Origin: Ruminiclostridium papyrosolvens DSM 2782
GTDB taxonomy: Bacteria; Bacillota; Clostridia; Acetivibrionales; DSM-1351
Length of the DNA stretch: 64,000 nucleotides
Assembly (NCBI RefSeq): GCF_029318685.1
Contig: NZ_CP119677.1
Location: 3,463,001 to 3,527,000 of the forward strand
Direction of reading: 5' to 3'
Positions within the stretch are counted from its first letter, which is position 1; every line of letters starts with the position of its first letter. Below, piece by piece: positions 44,078 to 55,294 of this stretch. The translations under genes were made by a program, and so were the position numbers. Below the pieces are notes generated by a model. The model saw only the letters and a program-made list of their open reading frames with translations, made no database searches and was not told the origin of the DNA.

Positions 44078-47000
44078 ACCATATCCAACTCCTTTTGAAA
44101 TTTGCTTTCTAAACCCAAATTCGTAATTTCATAAAGATATTTTTTAAATTTATTAATCAGTTCTTTCATAGTGCTTTCGTAATATTGATGCTTGTTGTAA
44201 TGCAAAGTAACATTCAAGTTGCCGTCCAGAATCATAAGTTCAATAATCAAGGTGTACTTTCTTTCAGACTCAGGACTCTCATTTAGATTTTTATATAGAG
44301 GTGATATACCAAAGCCATGAAACTCCTCATTTGTCCTGCCTGCAAAATCACCTGAATAATTAAATAGTATTTCCGGCTGTAGTTTAAGCTTTAATTCCTT
44401 TTTATTTTCAGGCAGCGTTACCTCTCTCAAGATTTCATATCCAAGTCCCCTGCCGGGCACATTTCTGAACATATCTCTGATTGATATTATCTGGGAGGTG
44501 AGCTCCTCAAGCTTTGACATATCGAGTATTGCAGGAAACTCTGTGGCAAACCAACCCACTGTTCTTGAAACATCAATTCCTTCAAAAATGTTCTCCCTGC
44601 CATGAATTTTATAATCTATGAGTATATTGTTATTGCCTGTCCACTCTTTTACGGCTGCCCCGAAGGCCGTCGCCAGTAAATCCTTTATATCAGTATCCAA
44701 GCTCTGGTTTACCTTCTTCATCAGTACCTTAGTTTCATTTTCTAAAAGCAGTGTTTCATTTAAGGCAATATCATACTTATGCCTTTCCTCATTAAATACT
44801 GTATCCTTAGGGAGCATTGCCACAGGCGTGTTTTCTATTTTTTCCCAATACTTAATTTCTTTTAGAAATTCACTGCTGTTGGAATAAGCATATATTCTCT
44901 CTGACCATTCCTTCAATGAAGAAGTTTTGGGAGGAAGAGATATTGTCTCATCTCTTTGCAGTTGATTATACGCTGCTGCTGCATCCTCCAGTATTGTCAT
45001 AAGTGATAGCCCGTCGCAAAGCAGGTGATGTATCACCAGCAGAAGATGGTCTCCGTCATGGCGTCTGAAAAGTGCCAGCTTTACAAGGGGCCCCTCTGTA
45101 AGATTCATGCTCCTGTGCAAGGCATATGCAGTATTATCCATATTGGTTGTATCATCTTTGTCAGCTATACAGTCATATGTACTTATTTCAAATAATTTAC
45201 CGTCTGTTCCTTTGTTGTATTGGGTTATTTTCTCTCCGTCAATTCTAAAATTAATTCTAAGTGCATCATGCTGTTCTAATATTTTGGTAAAGGCCTTTCT
45301 GATAATATTCTCATCAAGCCTGTCTTTTCTGAACATCATTACAGATATGTTCCAGTGGTTTATTTCCGTCCTTGTTTTTCTGAAAAATCCTTTCTGGGTT
45401 GGAAGTAAGCCTATTTCTCCGGTAACCGGCTGCTCAATGTCAATCTTTACTGCAAACTTTACCAGACTGCTGAGATTTTCTATTGTCTGTCCTTCGAACA
45501 AGTCTTTTATTTCAAGTTGTAATCCCTGCTTTTTCAGTAGTATGATTGTTTCCATTGCCTTCAGGGAATCTCCGCCAATATCAAAGAAGTTGTCCTTTAT
45601 TCCAATCCTGTCTATGCCTAATATTTTCTGCCATATATTTGCCAACTGTTTCTCCGTATCGTTTCTTGGCGCCGTATAAACTCTGTCTGTTGCAATGACA
45701 GGGGTAGGAAGTGCCTTCCTGTCTATTTTCCCGTTGAAGGATAGAGGCAATTTTTCCAGAAAAACATAGATTCTGGGAACCATATATTCCGGGAGACTCT
45801 TTTCAAGGAAGGACTGAATACCAACTTGCTCCACTCTCATACTGTTTTCGCATACTACATATGCTACAAGCTGTATATCACCCTCGCCTTTTTTCCATGC
45901 AACTACTACACATTCTTTAACATCCGGGTGAATCAATAACTTCTTTTCTATTTCCCCAAGTTCAATCCTCAGCCCTCGTATTTTAACCTGAAAATCCATT
46001 CTCCCCAAGTATTCAATATTTCCATCCCGTCTCCACTTTGCCAAATCACCGGTGCGGTAAAGTCTCTCGTGTGGTTGATATGGATTTTGTACAAATTTCT
46101 CGTTTGTCAGTTCAGGTTTGTTCAGGTATTCTCTTGCAAGACCGATGCCCCCGATACACAGTTCTCCTGCTATCCCAACAGGCTGCAGTTGCATATTTTT
46201 GTCCAGTACAAGGAGCTTTGTATTATCAATAGGCTTACCAATAGGAATAGAATCCGGTTCAACCTCTGTGTCACAGTCAAAATATGATACATCTATTGTT
46301 GCTTCAGTAGGCCCGTAAAGATTTGTAAGTCTGGTTCCATTTTCAAAAAGCAAATCCTTAAAAGCTTTTACCTGTGAAGTTATTAAGGCCTCTCCGCTGG
46401 CAAAAATCTGTTTTAGTCCTGCAACTCTTGGTGCCTCACCCGTTTGTTTAAGATATTCCAGAAAAATCCCCAGCATCGACGGCACAAAATGAATAACTGT
46501 AATATTGTTTTTTTCAATAGCTTCAACAATCTTTTCCGGGTCTTTTTCAGCTCCCGGCTCAAGAAAACACACCTTAGCTCCCGTCATAGACCACCAGAAC
46601 ATTTCCCATACAGATACATCAAAGGTGTAAGGAGTTTTCTGGAGAATAATATCATTTTTATCTAAAGGATATTTTTTCTGCATCCAGTTTAGCCTGTTGA
46701 CAAGAGACCTGTGTTCTATCAGCGTTCCTTTGGGCTTACCTGTGGAGCCTGATGTATATATTACATATGCAATACTCTCAGGGGTTGCTGTCAAAGGCAG
46801 ATTTAATTTTTCTCCATCAGATAAATCAACAAAATCAAGATTTATCTTTTTTATGTTTTGCGGGATTTTAAAGTCTGTATACTCCTTATGTGTCAGCAAT
46901 ATCCCTGTTTGACTGTCTTTTAGTATATAATCTATTCTTTCGACAGGAAAATGAGGGTCTACCGGGAGGTATGCTCCTCCTGCTTTTTGTATAGCCATTA

Positions 47001-50000
47001 TTGCTATTATCATCTCAAGTGAACGTTCCATCATTACTGCTATAATACAGTCTTGTCCTGCTCCTTTTTCTTTCAGAAGCCTTGCAAGGCAGTTTGCCCT
47101 GTCGTTGAGTTCACCGTAGCTCAATTTCTTATTTTCAAATATTACCGCAGTATTCAAAGAATCTTTCGCAGCCTGTTCCTCCAAGTATTGATAAATAACC
47201 TTGTTATCAGGAAAGTCTGCCTTTGTATTATTAAAGTCCGATAATATCTGTATCTTTTCTGTTTCTGTAATGTATTCAAGTCTGGAAACCTTCTCATTAG
47301 GCCTTTGGACTATATTTTCAAGTAGTTTAATCAAATGCATTGATATTTCTTTAACTGTTTCAGGCTCAAATAGGGATATGTTATAGTCAAACCCGCCTTT
47401 TATACCTTTTTCTGTCTCTGTAAGCTGCAATCTTAAATCAAAAGGTGCCATATTGCTTGCTACATCTATTTCAGTTATTTTCATTCCGTCAAGCTCCAGT
47501 TCAGCTTTCTTATTGTTGTGGAGTATAAACATAACCTGAAATAACGGAGCCCTGCTGAGGTCGCGTTCCAGTTTCATTTCTTCAAGCATTTTGTCAAAAG
47601 GCAGTTCCTGATGTTCATATGCCTCAAGGGTAGTTTTTTTTACTTTTGAAAGAAGGCTTAAAAAGTCTAAATCCTCCTCAAAATCAGTTCTGAGCACCAA
47701 TGTATTTATGAAAGGCCCCACTGTATTTTCAATTTCAGCTCTATTCCGGTTTGCAACTACTGTACCCGTAAAAATGTCATTTTGCCCTGAATACCTGTGC
47801 AATAATGTCTGGAAGGCTGCAAGAATAAGCATAAACAATGTAGCTCCCAAATCGTTTGAAAGTTTCCTTAGCTCCGGCACCAGCTTTTCCGGAATTACAA
47901 CGCTCTCAAAACAACCTTCGTATGTGCGGTTTTTAGGCCTTGCCTTATCGGTGGGAAGTTCAAGAGTTGTTGGATTTTTAAGCTGGTTTTTCCAGTATCC
48001 CATGAGCTTATCCAATCTTTCCCCTGAAAATCTGTTCCTTTCCCATATAGCATAATCTGCAAACCTTATTGGAAGCGGTTTTATTTCTATGTTTTTTCCT
48101 GTGGTAAGCTGACTGTAATTACGTAAAAAGTCCTCTACTATAATCGTATTTGACCAACCGTCAGAAATTATGTGATGCGTTGTCATTGAAAAAATATATT
48201 CATTTCCGTTGAGTAAGAAAAGGCAAAATCTGAACAATGGGCCTTTTTCCAGATTGAATATGAATCGTGCCTCTTTCCTTAAAAGTTGTGTGATTTCATA
48301 TTCATTATCTGTTGTCAGGTGTGTCAGATCAATTTCGTTTATCTCAACATCAATATTGTCATTTATAACCTGCACGGGACTGCCATTTATATTCTTGAAT
48401 GTTGTTCTTAAAGCTTCGTGGGACATAACTGCATTTTCCAGTGTTTGTTTAAGTATTTCTATATTCAGTCCTCCGCTTATACGTACGGCACTGGACAAAT
48501 TGAAAACTGCATTACCCTTGTTCAACTGGTCGTAAAACCACATGGACTGTTGTGAAAAGGAAAGAGGAAATTCTTCATTCTCGTCACAAACCCTTAATAT
48601 ATGGTCTTGTGTATCATCTGAATTGTCTGTTTGTTCAAATTCTCCTACCAGTTTTCCCAATTCTGCTATTGTTCTGTTCTCTATAATCCATTGGAGAGGG
48701 ATATATTTATGAAATCTGTCCCTAAGTCTCGAAATTATGGAAACGGCGGCAAGGGAATGTCCCCCCAGCTTAAAGAAATCATCATTTACTCCTATTTTCT
48801 CAACTCCAAGTATTTCCTGCCAAACTTGAACCAGTATCTTTTCAGTATTATTACCCGGTGCTTTATATTGTTGGTTGGTGGTTCCCACAGGTTTTTTGCC
48901 AATACCCGACCTATGAACAGGCAGTGCCGTGAGCAGTTTGCCTGAAGCATTTTCAAGAGGTAGCAGATATGCTTTGTGGTGAAGCATTTCACTGTTAACT
49001 TCTAAAACCTTCCAGTTATTGTTTTCCAACTTCTTTCCGCCATCTTGTTTTATGTAAACATTCTCATATTTTGATTCTGTTACTGCTTCGGGCTTTACTG
49101 TGGACTCAAATTTAGTATCATAGTAACTTTCTACCAGATTTTCATGTTCAGGTATTGCGTTAATATCTAACTGAAACCTAATGAAGCCACTCCCTTCCTC
49201 AACACTTTTCCAACCGCTCTTTTCAAGAAATTGCTTAAAGGGCATATTTTTTTCAGTAGGTCGGAACTCGGCTTCAAGTACCTTTGCACCTGTTTTAATA
49301 CAAAGCTTTTTAAGGCCCACAAGTATTGCATCTTCAATTCTTCTTCCCAATACTCTGCAACTCAGCAGGAATGTGTCTATTAGCAGCTTGTCCCCGTTTT
49401 CCTTTGATATTACCTCACCTACAAGCCCGTAATCTCCGAATCGGTCCCTTACTTCTATTACATGGCATTTGAAACCCGGTAAACTTGTCAGAAGCCTCAA
49501 TTCCTCTTCTGTTCTTCTTATAGTGCTAAGATTAAACTGATTGGTTCTATGTGTGAGTTGGGCTGCTCTTATGTATTGTGAATCCTCAATGAGATTCATG
49601 CTCATTTTTAGTTCAAGACCTTGTATAAAACCGTCCAGTGAAGGAACACTTTCCTGCATTTGCTTTCTTTCCTTCTCGGCTATATACATTTGTGTTCTCT
49701 GACCATCCTCTGCTGTAACTTTAAACCTGTCAAAGGCCCATACATGCTGAAGATAAGACGGTATTTGTTCTGTATTCTCAGGAAGATTAAGAGTTAACAC
49801 CTCCGGCAGTTTTGTCATTACCTCACTGCACTCCACAGGACTGTCATCTATAAAAATAAAGCTGTCAATGCCAAGATTAAGCTCATGGGCAATTTCCCTT
49901 ATATTGTCGGCTTTTGACTGCCAGTTGATTCTCCATGACACAAAATGCTCCTTTTTCAGCAACATTCCCTTGTTGCTGTCAAATACCTCCCATACATCCG

Positions 50001-52299
50001 CCTCATTGTTTTTGCTGCATAGTGCCAAAAGCATACCTTTACTGTAACTTTCCAGCATGAACTCCTGTAATCTCTTAAAAGGTTCGCTTATTATAACCCC
50101 TTGTGCTCCTTCTTCTCCGCATACACCTTTCCATAGGGTGTTGTCACAGTCAAGTACTATAACCTTGAAGTTTTGCTTTTTCCAAGCACATATATTTCTG
50201 GCGGCAAATGTTCCCAAAGCACTGAAATACATATCACTAAAAGGCATATGCGCTTCAGTATCTTTTAGTGAGTCAAACACGGTATCAATAATAAACTGTT
50301 CCTCCAGATTTTCACAGTCCATTGCATATATATTTTCCATATCCTCTAAAGCCAGTTTCCATCTGTTGTTCATATCTTCTATATAATCACTGACTCTTTG
50401 ACTGATATTTGAATACTGACCTACAGGAAGCACACCAACAAAATAAGGTATTGTCTTTGCTTTTGATTTCAAAACACTTAAAAGATAGCTATAGTTCTCT
50501 TCAAGCTTTTTAATCTGCTCTGCGTCCTCTGACATATTATTTCTTAACCAATCCTCAAAACGGATTAGTAGAATATTGACACCGTCATTTAGTGAAACTA
50601 AACTTGTTTCGTCTAAAAGCTGCTGAATTACCTGATTATAGGGTGCAAAAACCACCTCGTTTTTAATGCCGAATTCTTTGCACCACCAATTTATATAATC
50701 TTCAATAGGCTCAGCTGTGAAGGTTGCTGTAACAGCTATTTTTAGCTTATGTATTTTTTTAATATCCTCTTGATTGAATATGGGAAGCTGTGTAATTTTC
50801 TCCTCGGGATTTTCTACTATACATTCCAATGTGGTAATCAGGTGTCTTACCAACGTTCTGATGGTAGAAGCATCAAAAATTGAAACGTTATAATCAAAGG
50901 CACCTTTTAAGCCCTCCTGTGTCTCAGTGAGTTGCAGTCTTAAATCAAACGGTGCCATATCACTTTCTATCTCAAGGGGCTGCATTGTTACTCCCGGAAG
51001 TTCTAAGTCTACTTTTTGAGTGTTCTGCAGTATAAACATAACCTGAAAAAATGGATTTACTCCATCCTCTCTGGGTGGTTTCAGTTCCTCTACCATCTTG
51101 TCAAAAGGCAGCTCCTGATATATAAATGCGTCATAGGTGGTTTTCTTTACTCTTTCTAATACCTCGGCAAAGCTTATTTCCCCTTCAATTTGGGTGCGCA
51201 ATGCAAGAGTATTCATAAAAAATCCTACTGCACGCTCAAGCTCTTTTCTGTTTCTGTTTGCAACAACTGTACCTATACATATATCCTGCTGCCTCGAATA
51301 CCTGTAAAGTAAAGTTTTAAAGGCAGCAAGAATCAATATAAACTGGGTAACACTTTTATTTTTACAAACATTATTTATTTTCGTTGTAAGTTCAGGGGAT
51401 ATTGCCACAGGTTCATATCCACCCTCAAAAGCTCGTACAGTAGGTCTTTCACGGTCAAGGGGAAGTTCTAGAGTGCTTGTATTTGCCAGTTGTTTTTTCC
51501 AATAGGATAATAAATTATCCAACACTTCTCCCTGTAATCTGTTTCTTTCCCAGTACGCATAATCCGCAAATTGTAATGAAGGCAGAGGCATTACCTGACC
51601 TGTCCCCTGTATTTCGGACTTATATAAAGTAAACAGCTCTCCCACCAATACCGTATTTGACCAACCGTCAGATATTATGTGGTGTATAACCAAAGTTAAT
51701 ACATAGTTATCTGCGCCAAGTATAAATAGGTGAAAACGGAATAATGGGCCTGTTTCAAGATTAAAGACCCGCCTTGCTTCCTCTTTTAAAAGGTCTTTAA
51801 CACGAACTTCATCAACGGAATTCTCCAAATATGTTTTACAAAGCTCTGTTGTTAATTCTGCTTTTACAACCTGAACGGGATTTCCGTCAATACTTTTGAA
51901 GGTTGTCCTCAAGGCCTCATGCCTTTTTACCAGTACATTTATTGCTTTTTCAATGGCATTTATGTCAAGTTCACCTGTTATTTTTACAGCATTTGATATA
52001 TTAAAAGCAGGATTTCCATTAATAAGCTGGTCATAAAACCACATAGACTGCTGTGAATAGGAAAGTGGAAATTCCGTTTTGCCTTCTCTGGGAGCCTGCG
52101 GAATCTGCTCATTATTTGAGGTAGTTTCCATTTTTATTTTTTTGAGAAATTCTATTATTTCAAGCTTATTTTGTGAAATTTCATTAAGTAGTGTTTTATT
52201 TACTACTCCTTTTGGAGCCTTATATTTTAATTCATCCTTGTCCAACCATAAATTTACTCCCATATTACGCAGCCTTGACAGAAATTGCATTACAGACAT
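44074..52299 (-). CDS. NRPS with FkbH domain: TubC-C-FkbH-PCP-C-A-PCP-E
   Basis: 2741 residues. A TubC-type docking domain (1-~50, FLSRLRNMGVNLWLDKDELKYKAP) leads to C1 (HHIISDG, about 209). A FkbH-like HAD domain follows (about 560-1080; LDCDNTLWKG about 720), as in enzymes that load glyceryl from 1,3-bisphosphoglycerate. Then PCP1 (Ser about 1181), C2 (HHIISDG about 1378), an A domain (TSGSTGKPKG about 1851; LYGPTE about 1996), PCP2 (about 2245) and a terminal epimerase (HHLLCDG about 2430; RTVGWFATEFP). The specificity residues D, V, W, H, F, S, L, I, D fit serine, so D-Ser is predicted. The ATG at 52299 has GGAGGTGG about 7 nt upstream and starts exactly at the docking domain; an in-frame start at 52398 lies inside the previous gene. 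Confidence 0.9.
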   Translation of the reverse strand: MSVMQFLSRLRNMGVNLWLDKDELKYKAPKGVVNKTLLNEISQNKLEIIEFLKKIKMETTSNNEQIPQAPREGKTEFPLSYSQQSMWFYDQLINGNPAFNISNAVKITGELDINAIEKAINVLVKRHEALRTTFKSIDGNPVQVVKAELTTELCKTYLENSVDEVRVKDLLKEEARRVFNLETGPLFRFHLFILGADNYVLTLVIHHIISDGWSNTVLVGELFTLYKSEIQGTGQVMPLPSLQFADYAYWERNRLQGEVLDNLLSYWKKQLANTSTLELPLDRERPTVRAFEGGYEPVAISPELTTKINNVCKNKSVTQFILILAAFKTLLYRYSRQQDICIGTVVANRNRKELERAVGFFMNTLALRTQIEGEISFAEVLERVKKTTYDAFIYQELPFDKMVEELKPPREDGVNPFFQVMFILQNTQKVDLELPGVTMQPLEIESDMAPFDLRLQLTETQEGLKGAFDYNVSIFDASTIRTLVRHLITTLECIVENPEEKITQLPIFNQEDIKKIHKLKIAVTATFTAEPIEDYINWWCKEFGIKNEVVFAPYNQVIQQLLDETSLVSLNDGVNILLIRFEDWLRNNMSEDAEQIKKLEENYSYLLSVLKSKAKTIPYFVGVLPVGQYSNISQRVSDYIEDMNNRWKLALEDMENIYAMDCENLEEQFIIDTVFDSLKDTEAHMPFSDMYFSALGTFAARNICAWKKQNFKVIVLDCDNTLWKGVCGEEGAQGVIISEPFKRLQEFMLESYSKGMLLALCSKNNEADVWEVFDSNKGMLLKKEHFVSWRINWQSKADNIREIAHELNLGIDSFIFIDDSPVECSEVMTKLPEVLTLNLPENTEQIPSYLQHVWAFDRFKVTAEDGQRTQMYIAEKERKQMQESVPSLDGFIQGLELKMSMNLIEDSQYIRAAQLTHRTNQFNLSTIRRTEEELRLLTSLPGFKCHVIEVRDRFGDYGLVGEVISKENGDKLLIDTFLLSCRVLGRRIEDAILVGLKKLCIKTGAKVLEAEFRPTEKNMPFKQFLEKSGWKSVEEGSGFIRFQLDINAIPEHENLVESYYDTKFESTVKPEAVTESKYENVYIKQDGGKKLENNNWKVLEVNSEMLHHKAYLLPLENASGKLLTALPVHRSGIGKKPVGTTNQQYKAPGNNTEKILVQVWQEILGVEKIGVNDDFFKLGGHSLAAVSIISRLRDRFHKYIPLQWIIENRTIAELGKLVGEFEQTDNSDDTQDHILRVCDENEEFPLSFSQQSMWFYDQLNKGNAVFNLSSAVRISGGLNIEILKQTLENAVMSHEALRTTFKNINGSPVQVINDNIDVEINEIDLTHLTTDNEYEITQLLRKEARFIFNLEKGPLFRFCLFLLNGNEYIFSMTTHHIISDGWSNTIIVEDFLRNYSQLTTGKNIEIKPLPIRFADYAIWERNRFSGERLDKLMGYWKNQLKNPTTLELPTDKARPKNRTYEGCFESVVIPEKLVPELRKLSNDLGATLFMLILAAFQTLLHRYSGQNDIFTGTVVANRNRAEIENTVGPFINTLVLRTDFEEDLDFLSLLSKVKKTTLEAYEHQELPFDKMLEEMKLERDLSRAPLFQVMFILHNNKKAELELDGMKITEIDVASNMAPFDLRLQLTETEKGIKGGFDYNISLFEPETVKEISMHLIKLLENIVQRPNEKVSRLEYITETEKIQILSDFNNTKADFPDNKVIYQYLEEQAAKDSLNTAVIFENKKLSYGELNDRANCLARLLKEKGAGQDCIIAVMMERSLEMIIAIMAIQKAGGAYLPVDPHFPVERIDYILKDSQTGILLTHKEYTDFKIPQNIKKINLDFVDLSDGEKLNLPLTATPESIAYVIYTSGSTGKPKGTLIEHRSLVNRLNWMQKKYPLDKNDIILQKTPYTFDVSVWEMFWWSMTGAKVCFLEPGAEKDPEKIVEAIEKNNITVIHFVPSMLGIFLEYLKQTGEAPRVAGLKQIFASGEALITSQVKAFKDLLFENGTRLTNLYGPTEATIDVSYFDCDTEVEPDSIPIGKPIDNTKLLVLDKNMQLQPVGIAGELCIGGIGLAREYLNKPELTNEKFVQNPYQPHERLYRTGDLAKWRRDGNIEYLGRMDFQVKIRGLRIELGEIEKKLLIHPDVKECVVVAWKKGEGDIQLVAYVVCENSMRVEQVGIQSFLEKSLPEYMVPRIYVFLEKLPLSFNGKIDRKALPTPVIATDRVYTAPRNDTEKQLANIWQKILGIDRIGIKDNFFDIGGDSLKAMETIILLKKQGLQLEIKDLFEGQTIENLSSLVKFAVKIDIEQPVTGEIGLLPTQKGFFRKTRTEINHWNISVMMFRKDRLDENIIRKAFTKILEQHDALRINFRIDGEKITQYNKGTDGKLFEISTYDCIADKDDTTNMDNTAYALHRSMNLTEGPLVKLALFRRHDGDHLLLVIHHLLCDGLSLMTILEDAAAAYNQLQRDETISLPPKTSSLKEWSERIYAYSNSSEFLKEIKYWEKIENTPVAMLPKDTVFNEERHKYDIALNETLLLENETKVLMKKVNQSLDTDIKDLLATAFGAAVKEWTGNNNILIDYKIHGRENIFEGIDVSRTVGWFATEFPAILDMSKLEELTSQIISIRDMFRNVPGRGLGYEILREVTLPENKKELKLKLQPEILFNYSGDFAGRTNEEFHGFGISPLYKNLNESPESERKYTLIIELMILDGNLNVTLHYNKHQYYESTMKELINKFKKYLYEITNLGLESKFQKELDMV

Positions 52300-52318
52300 T
52301 GTAACCACCTCCAGAAAA

Positions 52319-55294
52319 TTATATTGTGCCGCCTTCCATTTCCTCTTGCGCAGCTGCCGCCTCTTCTTCTCCCTGCATTGCCCAACGGAAGGTTTCAATC
52401 ATTTCGGCAACATCCGCTATTGTTGTAGCCTCCAAAAGCTTTGTCATTGGAATCTGTATTTTGAATACCTTGCTCAAATCAGCTGCAACGGCGGCAGCAA
52501 TCAGCGAATGGCCTCCCAGTTCAAAGAAATCGTCATGTATTCCCAGTTTTTCAAAGCCAAGAACCTTTTTCCAGTACTCCGCAATTACTTTTTCAACCTC
52601 ACTTGAAGGCTCAACATAAGGTACATCCAAATCGGGACGAGGCCTTTTACTAAGCTTCTCAGAGCCATCCATATCTCCGGTTAGTTTTTCCGGCCCTTTT
52701 AGTAATAGTGGTGAAACATTTATTTTGCCTTGGAATTCTGAGCACAGCTTTTCAAGTTTAGCTTTAAAAAGAAGAATATCTTCTATTTGCTTTTTCTTTT
52801 CAGCTTCATCCAAATCTACTGATATTGATATATTTCCCTTTGTAGCCTCTGTAAGAACCTTTTCGTCAATTTCCGATTTATCTGAAACAGGAAATTCCTG
52901 CTCTTTTTTGCTTTCATTTCTTACACCCGGTTCAATCCAATATCGCTGCCTTTCAAAGGGATATGTGGGCAGTGGAATACGGTGTCTATTTTCTTCTTCA
53001 TATAATTTATTCCAGTCAAGCTTTCCTCCGTAAACCCAAATCTTTCCCATACATTCCATAAATGACTCAGAGGAGCTTTTGCTTTCAAGCTGAACTGCAA
53101 TAAAAGAAGTTCCTGCTTCCGATGAGAACCTTTTACCGTTGCCGATTTCAACAAAAATCCTTTCATCATCAGACACAATTTCCTGCAAGCCTTGAGCTGA
53201 TAAACTGCAATTACGCTGTTTCAGCCAGTAATCAGTACTTGTGGCCATGGAATCCTCTATCCATTTTCCACTTACGGATGATACAAAAGGTATCTCAGGT
53301 ATACTTAAATTGATTTCTGAAAGAATACCCGAAAAATCCTTGTCTTCAGAAGCAGTAATTCTCAATGCATCTTCAAGACCAAAAACTTCAGAAATGCATG
53401 CGGCAACATATTCTCCCGTACCTTCACCTATCATACTTTCAGGTTTTATGCCTGACTCCTGCAGGAGTTTTGCCATTGAATACTGTGCAACAAAAGCTGT
53501 TGACTTTTCAATACTGCTATTTTTATTACCGGTTCTGTCTGATTCAAGTAAAGTTCTGATATCTGTACCCAATATTGGCAATAGAAAATCAGCACAGTAG
53601 TCCACAGTATTTCTGAACTTTTCTTCTGTCCTGTACAATTCACCGCATTTATTTATGTATTTTGTATCTCCAGGTAACATAAATACAACCGGCCTGTCCT
53701 TGTGTTTTTGGAAGTATGAGAATACATTTTCACATGTAGTATTACTCAATTTAACTCCCAAATCTTCAAGGTTTTTACATACAACAATTCTGCGGTGATT
53801 GAAACTCCTTCTGCCGACATGATGTGTAAAGGCTATATCTGCTATATTCAAGTCAGGATTTTTCTTAATATGTTCAGCAAGATTTTGCGTCATTTTTTCC
53901 AGTGCTGTTTCTGTCTTTGCTGATAGTGAAATCAGCTGGTACGGTCTTTGTGATTCTTGGGATGGTTCCGCAGCAGGGGCTTCCTCAAGAATAATATGTG
54001 TATTGGTACCGCCGATTCCAAAGGAACTAACACCTGCTCTTAGCGGAAAACCTTCTGTTTCCCATTTTGCAGGCTCACTATTTACATAAAACGGGCTGTT
54101 TACAAAATCTATTTTGGGATTCGGTTCCTCAAAATTCAGACTCGCCGGAATTATTCTGTGTTTCATGGAAAGTATTGTTTTTATCATACTTGCCACTCCA
54201 CCGCCATTTACAAGATGTCCAATATTGGTTTTTGCCGAACCTATGGCACAAAATTCTTTTTTATCGGTATATGCTCTGAATGCCTTAGTCAAAGCGGCTA
54301 TTTCAATGGGGTCTCCCAGATTTGTACCCGTTCCGTGAGCATCTATGTATGTTATTGTTTCCGGGTTAACTCCGGACATTTCTATGGCCTCAGCAATACA
54401 TTCCGCCTGACCGTCTACATTTGGAGCAGTATAGCTGTTCTTTGAAGAACCGTCATTATTTATACCTGTTCCTTTTATAACCGCATGTATATAATCTCCG
54501 TCGGCAATTGCATCTTCCAGTCTTTTTAATGCTAATATGCCAAGTCCGCTTCCGCTTACCGTTCCATTGGCTTTTGAGTCAAATGCACGGCAGTGTCCGT
54601 CTGCTGAACCGATGCCGCCTTCCTGATAAAAGAAGGTCTCGTTTCTTGACACCTGAAAGCTGACCCCACCTGCCATAGCAATATCACACTCAAAGTTATT
54701 AAGACTTTGACAAGCGTAATGAACCGCCACCATAGAGGATGAACATAAAGTGTTGACATTTACACTTGGCCCCATTAGATTCATTTTGTAGGACACCTTT
54801 GTTGCAAGAAAATCCTGTCCGTTTGCTATCATTATTTTGAAGGATCCCAGACTTTCAACAAGTCCCGGATTGGAATACAGGTTTCTTACCATGTATCCGC
54901 TTAAGTTTGCACTTGCATATACTGCAACTCGTCCGTCATACAAATCTGAATTATATCCGGCACTTTCAAGTACCTCCCATGCACTTTCCAAAAACAGGCG
55001 ATGTTGTGGGTCCATAATTTCGGCTTCTCTGGCAGAATAATCAAAAAACTCTGCATCAAACATGTCCATACCATCCAAAATAGCATCCGCAGCAACATAC
55101 TTGGGATTATCCAGCAGATGTTCATCTATACCCATCTTTACCAAATCATCATGTTTAAAAAATTTTACTGACTCCACGCCGTTATAAAGATTCTCCCAGA
55201 ACTTCTCCGTATTATCAGCACCCGGTAAACGGCCTGCCATACCTATTATGGCTATTGCACCGTCCAAAGAGCCGTTTTCTTCAAAATTACTCAT
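52319..55294 (-). CDS. PKS module: KS - inactive AT relic - ACP
   Basis: 991 residues. The KS (about 10-435) has the catalytic set: Cys about 185 (NTLCSSSMVAVH), DAHGTGT and KTNIGHL. The next ~300 residues keep AT-like order (VVFMLPGD; AFVAQYSMAKLL; FVSSVSGKW), but the GHSxGE site reads IGEGTGEYVAA, so the nucleophilic Ser is gone and this AT is dead. A post-AT linker (LPTYPFERQRYW) and an ACP (Ser about 928, ELGGHSLIAA) end it. Malonyl must come from the trans-AT. No reductive domains, so this step should leave a beta-keto group. The ATG overlaps the stop of the preceding gene (TAATGA). The Ala/Glu-rich tail may dock to the TubC domain of the next protein. Confidence 0.9.
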   Translation of the reverse strand: MSNFEENGSLDGAIAIIGMAGRLPGADNTEKFWENLYNGVESVKFFKHDDLVKMGIDEHLLDNPKYVAADAILDGMDMFDAEFFDYSAREAEIMDPQHRLFLESAWEVLESAGYNSDLYDGRVAVYASANLSGYMVRNLYSNPGLVESLGSFKIMIANGQDFLATKVSYKMNLMGPSVNVNTLCSSSMVAVHYACQSLNNFECDIAMAGGVSFQVSRNETFFYQEGGIGSADGHCRAFDSKANGTVSGSGLGILALKRLEDAIADGDYIHAVIKGTGINNDGSSKNSYTAPNVDGQAECIAEAIEMSGVNPETITYIDAHGTGTNLGDPIEIAALTKAFRAYTDKKEFCAIGSAKTNIGHLVNGGGVASMIKTILSMKHRIIPASLNFEEPNPKIDFVNSPFYVNSEPAKWETEGFPLRAGVSSFGIGGTNTHIILEEAPAAEPSQESQRPYQLISLSAKTETALEKMTQNLAEHIKKNPDLNIADIAFTHHVGRRSFNHRRIVVCKNLEDLGVKLSNTTCENVFSYFQKHKDRPVVFMLPGDTKYINKCGELYRTEEKFRNTVDYCADFLLPILGTDIRTLLESDRTGNKNSSIEKSTAFVAQYSMAKLLQESGIKPESMIGEGTGEYVAACISEVFGLEDALRITASEDKDFSGILSEINLSIPEIPFVSSVSGKWIEDSMATSTDYWLKQRNCSLSAQGLQEIVSDDERIFVEIGNGKRFSSEAGTSFIAVQLESKSSSESFMECMGKIWVYGGKLDWNKLYEEENRHRIPLPTYPFERQRYWIEPGVRNESKKEQEFPVSDKSEIDEKVLTEATKGNISISVDLDEAEKKKQIEDILLFKAKLEKLCSEFQGKINVSPLLLKGPEKLTGDMDGSEKLSKRPRPDLDVPYVEPSSEVEKVIAEYWKKVLGFEKLGIHDDFFELGGHSLIAAAVAADLSKVFKIQIPMTKLLEATTIADVAEMIETFRWAMQGEEEAAAAQEEMEGGTI

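Noticed and set aside
45107-45679. A 190-residue plus-strand frame within the large NRPS gene
   Set aside because: Antisense to the PCP-epimerase part of the NRPS; Ser/Leu-rich shadow text without homology.
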